The notes below the pieces were generated by a model. The model was not told where the DNA came from and searched no databases. It was given only the letters and a program-made list of their open reading frames with translations. The translations under genes were made by a program, and so were the position numbers. 64,000 nt of DNA. Origin: Lachnospiraceae bacterium KM106-2. Its GTDB lineage: Bacteria > Bacillota > Clostridia > Lachnospirales > Lachnospiraceae. The stretch lies in the NCBI GenBank assembly GCA_009731425.1, contig AP018794.1, positions 3,864,001-3,928,000 on the forward strand, given 5' to 3'. Positions 60,351-64,000 of this stretch are shown here, in pieces. Numbering within the stretch: the first letter of the stretch is position 1; each line of letters starts with the position of its first letter.

Positions 60351-60388
60351 TTTATAATGCACCGGCAAATCAGCCGGTGCATTATAAA
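60351..60388 (+). other. Intercistronic hairpin between binding protein and permease genes
   Basis: Perfect 16-bp stem (arm TTTATAATGCACCGGC) with a six-base loop and no T run. Reads as an mRNA stabiliser/partial processing site, as in malE-malF or similar operons, not a terminator. Confidence 0.65.
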
Positions 60389-60428
60389 AATAAAAATACT
60401 TTTGTTACATAGAAAGGGAGAGAATGAT

Positions 60429-61418
60429 ATGGCAGGTGGACAGCAGCGGGGAAGAGTACATAAAAAAGTAAACTATGCAAAATACGGATATTTTTTCATC
60501 GCACCATTTTTTTTGATATTTTTGATATTTCAGCTGGGACCTTTACTTTATACAGTTGGATTGAGCTTTTTTGAATACTATAAACATGGGTTTCATGAGA
60601 TTGGACCCAATTTTGTTGGATTTAGAAATTTTACAGATGTGTTGATAGATACATCAGGAAATTGGTTTCAAACCGATACATTCCGTGCATTGGGGAATAC
60701 AATGCTAATATGGTTATCGAACTTCGTACCACAGATTCTATTATCTTTATTATTGGCATCGTGGTTTACAAATACAAGAGTGAAGTTAAGAGGTCAAGGC
60801 GCTTATAAAGTTATTATCTTTATGCCAAACATCATTACTGCTGCATCGATTTCTGTATTATTTTACTCTATGTTTAATAGTGCAGGACCTATGACAGTGA
60901 TCCTACGTAATGCAGGTATCATTGCAAAGAACTTTGACTTTATGAATGATAAAATGGCAACACGAGCAATTATATCGTTTATTCTTTTCTGGATGTGGTA
61001 TGGAAATACAATGATCATTTTAATTGCTGGTATTTTAGGAATAGATCCTAGCCTGTTTGAAGCTGCACAAGTAGATGGTGCAACAGGAGGTCAAATTTTT
61101 AGAAGAATTACTCTTCCATTATTAAAACCAATTGTTCTGTTCACATTAGTTACATCGGCAGTTGGTGGTTTACAAGTATATGATATTCCGGCAGTATTCA
61201 ATGTTAACCAAGGAGGAGATGGTCTTCCTGATTTTGCATCGACGACCATCACCATGTATATAAAGAAATTAACATTGACATCTAGCAATTATGGTAAGGC
61301 TTCAGCAGCTTCTATGATGTTATTCTTAGTAACTTGTATTATCAGTGTATTCTTCTTCTTTGTTCTTGCCGATCGGGATAAGAAACCGAAGAAAAATAAG
61401 AAAGCAAAGGAGGCATAG
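60429..61418 (+). CDS. ABC sugar transporter permease 1
   Basis: 329 residues, six membrane segments. MalF/LacF-type: FFIAPFFLIFLIFQLGPLLY, the EAA loop EAAQVDGATGGQIFRRITLPLLKP and KPIVLFTLVTSAVGGLQVYD. ATG 60429 with AAAGGGAG upstream; the open frame starts at 60357 within the hairpin and is not used. Forms the importer with the next gene. No ATPase gene is seen; an MsmK-like shared one is expected. Confidence 0.92.
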   Translation: MAGGQQRGRVHKKVNYAKYGYFFIAPFFLIFLIFQLGPLLYTVGLSFFEYYKHGFHEIGPNFVGFRNFTDVLIDTSGNWFQTDTFRALGNTMLIWLSNFVPQILLSLLLASWFTNTRVKLRGQGAYKVIIFMPNIITAASISVLFYSMFNSAGPMTVILRNAGIIAKNFDFMNDKMATRAIISFILFWMWYGNTMIILIAGILGIDPSLFEAAQVDGATGGQIFRRITLPLLKPIVLFTLVTSAVGGLQVYDIPAVFNVNQGGDGLPDFASTTITMYIKKLTLTSSNYGKASAASMMLFLVTCIISVFFFFVLADRDKKPKKNKKAKEA

Positions 61419-61423
61419 ATAAT

Positions 61424-62299
61424 ATGAATATGAGCACAGGAAAAGAAAAAAGTTATAGTAAAAGTATTTTTATCCATAAAACGATACGTACTATCATTTG
61501 TATTATCTTATGTATTTTGAGTTTATTCCCATTTGCACTTATGATTATAAATGCGACAAGGGATAGTGCCTCTATTTCAAAAGGGTTATCGTTGATCATA
61601 TCGACTCACTTTATGGAAAACCTTTCGAACTTAATGAAGAAAGCAGAAGGTGTTGGTACACCATTAATTAAAGCTATGATCAACAGTGGATGCATCGCTG
61701 TTCCTGCAACTCTATTATGTGTATATTTTTCAACAATGACCGCATATGGACTTCATGCTTATCGATTTAAACTAAATCACTTTGCGTGGTCTACGATCTT
61801 AGCAATTATGATGATTCCAACACAAGTTTCTATCATCGGTTTCTATAAGATGATTCTGATGGTCGGATTAAATGATAGTTATATTCCGTTGGTATTACCT
61901 GCAATTGCAGCACCAACAACAGTTTTCTTTATGAGACAATATATGAAGACAGCATTGCCGCTATCCATTGTGGAAGCATCTAGAATAGATGGATCAAGTG
62001 AGTTACATACTTTTAACCGAATCGTTGTACCATTAATGAAACCAGCAGTTGCAACTCAAGCAATCTTTGTATTTATTGCAAACTGGAATAACTTATACAT
62101 ACCATCCATATTAATTTCTTCTGCATCGAAGTATACACTTCCGATGTTTATTCAAGTATTAAGAAGTGAACAGTTTAGAGCTGACTTTGGTGTAATTTAT
62201 ATGGGATTATTACTTACAATTTTACCTATTTTAGTTGTTTACCTGTTCTTATCTAAATATATTATCGCTGGTGTTGCACTTGGTGGTGTAAAAGAATAA
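61424..62299 (+). CDS. ABC sugar transporter permease 2
   Basis: 291 residues, six membrane segments. MalG/LacG-type: EASRIDGSSELHTFNRIVVPLMKPAV is the EAA loop, followed by WNNLYIPSILIS. Six bp after permease 1, SD AAGGAGG. Ends the operon; the next element is the thrS promoter only 11 bp on. Confidence 0.92.
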   Translation: MNMSTGKEKSYSKSIFIHKTIRTIICIILCILSLFPFALMIINATRDSASISKGLSLIISTHFMENLSNLMKKAEGVGTPLIKAMINSGCIAVPATLLCVYFSTMTAYGLHAYRFKLNHFAWSTILAIMMIPTQVSIIGFYKMILMVGLNDSYIPLVLPAIAAPTTVFFMRQYMKTALPLSIVEASRIDGSSELHTFNRIVVPLMKPAVATQAIFVFIANWNNLYIPSILISSASKYTLPMFIQVLRSEQFRADFGVIYMGLLLTILPILVVYLFLSKYIIAGVALGGVKE

Positions 62300-62309
62300 T
62301 TTCAGGTGC

Positions 62310-62337
62310 TTGACAAAAGAAACCCTCATGATATAAT
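62310..62337 (+). promoter_or_regulatory. thrS promoter
   Basis: TTGACA (62310-62315), 16 bp, TATAAT (62332-62337). Confidence 0.75.
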
Positions 62338-62344
62338 AAACACA

Positions 62345-62594
62345 CAAAGAGATATTTTTAAAACGTTGATGAGAAGAGTAAAGTGTGGAATTTTTCAGAG
62401 AGAGATATATATGGTGCGAGTATCTTAGAAGGAATCACTTGAAAACTACCTCGGAGTGACTCTAATCCAGTCCGGTGATTCCGTTATCATCATGAACGAA
62501 GTTGGGTATTATTTTTATATTGCCAATGAGGGTGGAACCGCGATTTATAATCGTCCCTTTCTATTATTTATTTAATAGGAGGGACGTTTTTTTA
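62345..62594 (+). promoter_or_regulatory. T-box leader of thrS
   Basis: The T-box AGGGTGGAACCGCG is at 62529-62542, followed by a terminator (CGTCCC...GGGACG, then seven T residues to 62593). Stem I with an AGTA-type motif occupies the first half. ACC at 62448-62450 is in the place of the specifier and codes for threonine. Uncharged tRNA-Thr should prevent termination. Confidence 0.92.
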
Positions 62595-62687
62595 TGCGTA
62601 AATATAGAAAGCCTCTCCTAGAATGCCCAAAGAATGGGCAGAATGAAGAATAACTATGTAGAGCTAATTTTGAAAGGAGTAAATGAA

Positions 62688-64000
62688 ATGAAAATTACAT
62701 TAAAAGATGGATCAAGTAAAGAATATGCAAGTTCAATGTCAGTTATCGATATTGCAGCAGACATCAGTGAAGGCCTTGCAAGAATGGCATGTGCCGGTGA
62801 AATTAATGGAGAAGTGGTTGATTTAAGAACCGTTGTAGATAAAGACTGTGAATTAAACATTCTTACTTTCAATGATCAACACGGAAAGGATGCTTTCAGA
62901 CATACAACAAGTCATGTACTTGCACAAGCAGTAAAACATCTTTATCCAAATGCTAAGATTGCAATTGGACCAGCAATTGAAGATGGTTTTTACTATGATT
63001 TTGATTGTGAATCATTTGATCGTGCTGCTTTAGATAAGATCGAAGCAGAAATGAAGAAGATCATTAAACAAGGCGAAGAGTTAGAATACTTCACTCTTCC
63101 TAGAGAAGAAGCAATCGCTTTCATGAAAGAAAAAGAGGAACCTTACAAAGTTGAATTAATTGAAGATCTTCCAGAAGGAGAAACTATTTCTTTCTATCGT
63201 CAAGGAGATTTCACTGATCTTTGTTGTGGACCTCACTTAATGAATACAAAAGCGATTAAAGCTTTTAAGTTAATCTCATCTTCAGGTGCATACTGGAGAG
63301 GTAGTGAAAAGAATAAGATGCTTACTCGTGTTTACGGAACTTCTTATACTAAGAAAGCTGATTTACAAGCACATTTAGATCGTTTAGAAGATATTAAGAA
63401 ACGTGATCATAACAAATTAGGTCGTGAAATGGAATTATTCACAACTGTTGATGTTATTGGTCAAGGTCTTCCATTAATGATGCCAAAGGGTGTTCAAATT
63501 ATGCAAACTCTTCAACGTTGGATCGAAGACGAAGAAGAAAGACGTGGATACATGAGAACAAAGACTCCTTTAATGGCTAAGAGTGATCTATATAAGATTT
63601 CTGGTCACTGGGATCATTACAAAGACGGCATGTTCGTATTAGGTGATGAAGAAAATGATAAAGAAGTATTAGCTCTTCGTCCAATGACATGTCCTTTCCA
63701 ATACTACGTTTATAAAGCAAGCCAGAAATCATACCGTGATCTTCCATGTCGTTATGGTGAAACTTCTACTTTATTTAGAAAAGAAGATTCAGGTGAAATG
63801 CACGGATTAACTCGTGTAAGACAGTTTACAATTTCAGAAGGTCATTTGATCATCCGTCCAGATCAAACTCATGATGAGTTAAAAGGATGTTTCGAACTTG
63901 CTAGATATTGTCTACAAACTTTAGGTGTTGAAGAAGATGTAACTTATCGTTTGAGCAAATGGGATCCAGAGAATAAAGAAAAATATCTTGGAGACAATGA
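62688..64000 (+). CDS. thrS: Threonyl-tRNA synthetase (5' part)
   Basis: First ~437 residues, cut by the right edge. TGS domain at the start (MKITLKDGSSKEYASSMSVI), the editing domain around residues 70-220 with HTTSHVLAQAVKHLYP and CCGPHLMNTKAIKAF, and class II motif 2 region with LRPMTCPFQYYVYKA and TRVRQFTISEGHLI. ATG 62688 follows GAAAGGAG; an out-of-frame ATG at 62683 is followed at once by a stop. Regulated by the T-box in its leader. Confidence 0.98.
   Translation, partial: MKITLKDGSSKEYASSMSVIDIAADISEGLARMACAGEINGEVVDLRTVVDKDCELNILTFNDQHGKDAFRHTTSHVLAQAVKHLYPNAKIAIGPAIEDGFYYDFDCESFDRAALDKIEAEMKKIIKQGEELEYFTLPREEAIAFMKEKEEPYKVELIEDLPEGETISFYRQGDFTDLCCGPHLMNTKAIKAFKLISSSGAYWRGSEKNKMLTRVYGTSYTKKADLQAHLDRLEDIKKRDHNKLGREMELFTTVDVIGQGLPLMMPKGVQIMQTLQRWIEDEEERRGYMRTKTPLMAKSDLYKISGHWDHYKDGMFVLGDEENDKEVLALRPMTCPFQYYVYKASQKSYRDLPCRYGETSTLFRKEDSGEMHGLTRVRQFTISEGHLIIRPDQTHDELKGCFELARYCLQTLGVEEDVTYRLSKWDPENKEKYLGDN

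Noticed and set aside
1..64000. CRISPR arrays, tRNA or rRNA genes, prophage or transposase genes
   Set aside because: No direct-repeat/spacer pattern, tRNA cloverleaf or recognisable transposase or integrase was seen on either strand.

Overview
The window looks like chromosomal DNA of a low-GC, motile, anaerobic Firmicute, most likely a member of the Lachnospiraceae (Clostridia). Reasons: a flavodiiron protein fragment, a clostridial type of flagellar late operon with two flgK genes, FliW/CsrA, legionaminic/sialic-acid-type flagellin glycosylation genes, a GH94 cellobiose phosphorylase with a LacI regulator and CUT1 importer, a T-box before thrS, and many strong SD sequences with occasional TTG and GTG starts. 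No rRNA, tRNA, CRISPR array, prophage or intact insertion sequence was seen. This is mostly well-ordered core genome, with a few accessory or regulatory surprises.

Layout. 1-4.5 kb: end of a flavodiiron protein; a TPP riboswitch controlling thiW-thiC; a TrmB-type regulator with its own promoter/operator followed by lysA. 4.7-16 kb: the flagellar late operon flgM-flgN-flgK-flgK2-flgL-fliW-csrA-flaG-fliD-fliS-fliT-like, then the flagellin gene with a sigma-28 promoter and a two-site CsrA-binding leader. 16-23.3 kb: flagellin glycosylation: a small unknown protein, a Maf (DUF115) glycosyltransferase, a convergent legI-legG-legF-like operon for a CMP-nonulosonic acid, and a polysaccharide deacetylase plus GT2 glycosyltransferase behind a third sigma-28 promoter. 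23.4-29.6 kb: two orphan OpuAC-like binding proteins, lspA, tcdA, a TylF-type methyltransferase, and pyrG with a terminator in its leader. 30-39.4 kb: ftsH, uvrC, then hprK-glucokinase-murB-rapZ-whiA-crh, joining cell-wall synthesis and carbon regulation. 39.4-40 kb: an anomalous GC-rich stretch with a 209-bp near-palindrome and a decayed coding remnant. 40-47.2 kb: dnaE, pfkA, an ABC exporter, a HAD phosphatase. 47.3-54.7 kb: a surface cassette (acidic membrane protein, SGNH hydrolase, DUF4358-like lipoprotein, MBOAT acyltransferase, DHHW protein), a GT4 glycosyltransferase, a DUF218 protein and a C_GCAxxG_C_C protein. 54.8-62.3 kb: cellobiose phosphorylase, LacI regulator, sugar-binding lipoprotein and two permeases, with four copies of a 15-bp operator-like motif in the divergent intergenic region. 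62.3-64 kb: T-box leader and the 5' part of thrS.

How the parts fit together. The three sigma-28 sites (TAAW, 15 bp, KCCGATAW) precede flgM, flagellin and the deacetylase/GT2 pair, so the last two genes are probably part of the motility regulon and act on the flagellin glycan or cell wall. FliW, CsrA and the flagellin leader form a homeostatic loop as in Bacillus. HprK, a Crh-like protein with Glu in place of the catalytic His15, glucokinase and phosphofructokinase lie within 10 kb of each other, consistent with sugar control. The most system-like uncharacterised unit is the 47.9-52.1 kb putative exopolysaccharide O-acylation cassette. Coordinates of starts were moved to the SD-supported codon where the longest open frame began further upstream. 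All calls are by reading the sequence and from knowledge of the families; no database search was run.
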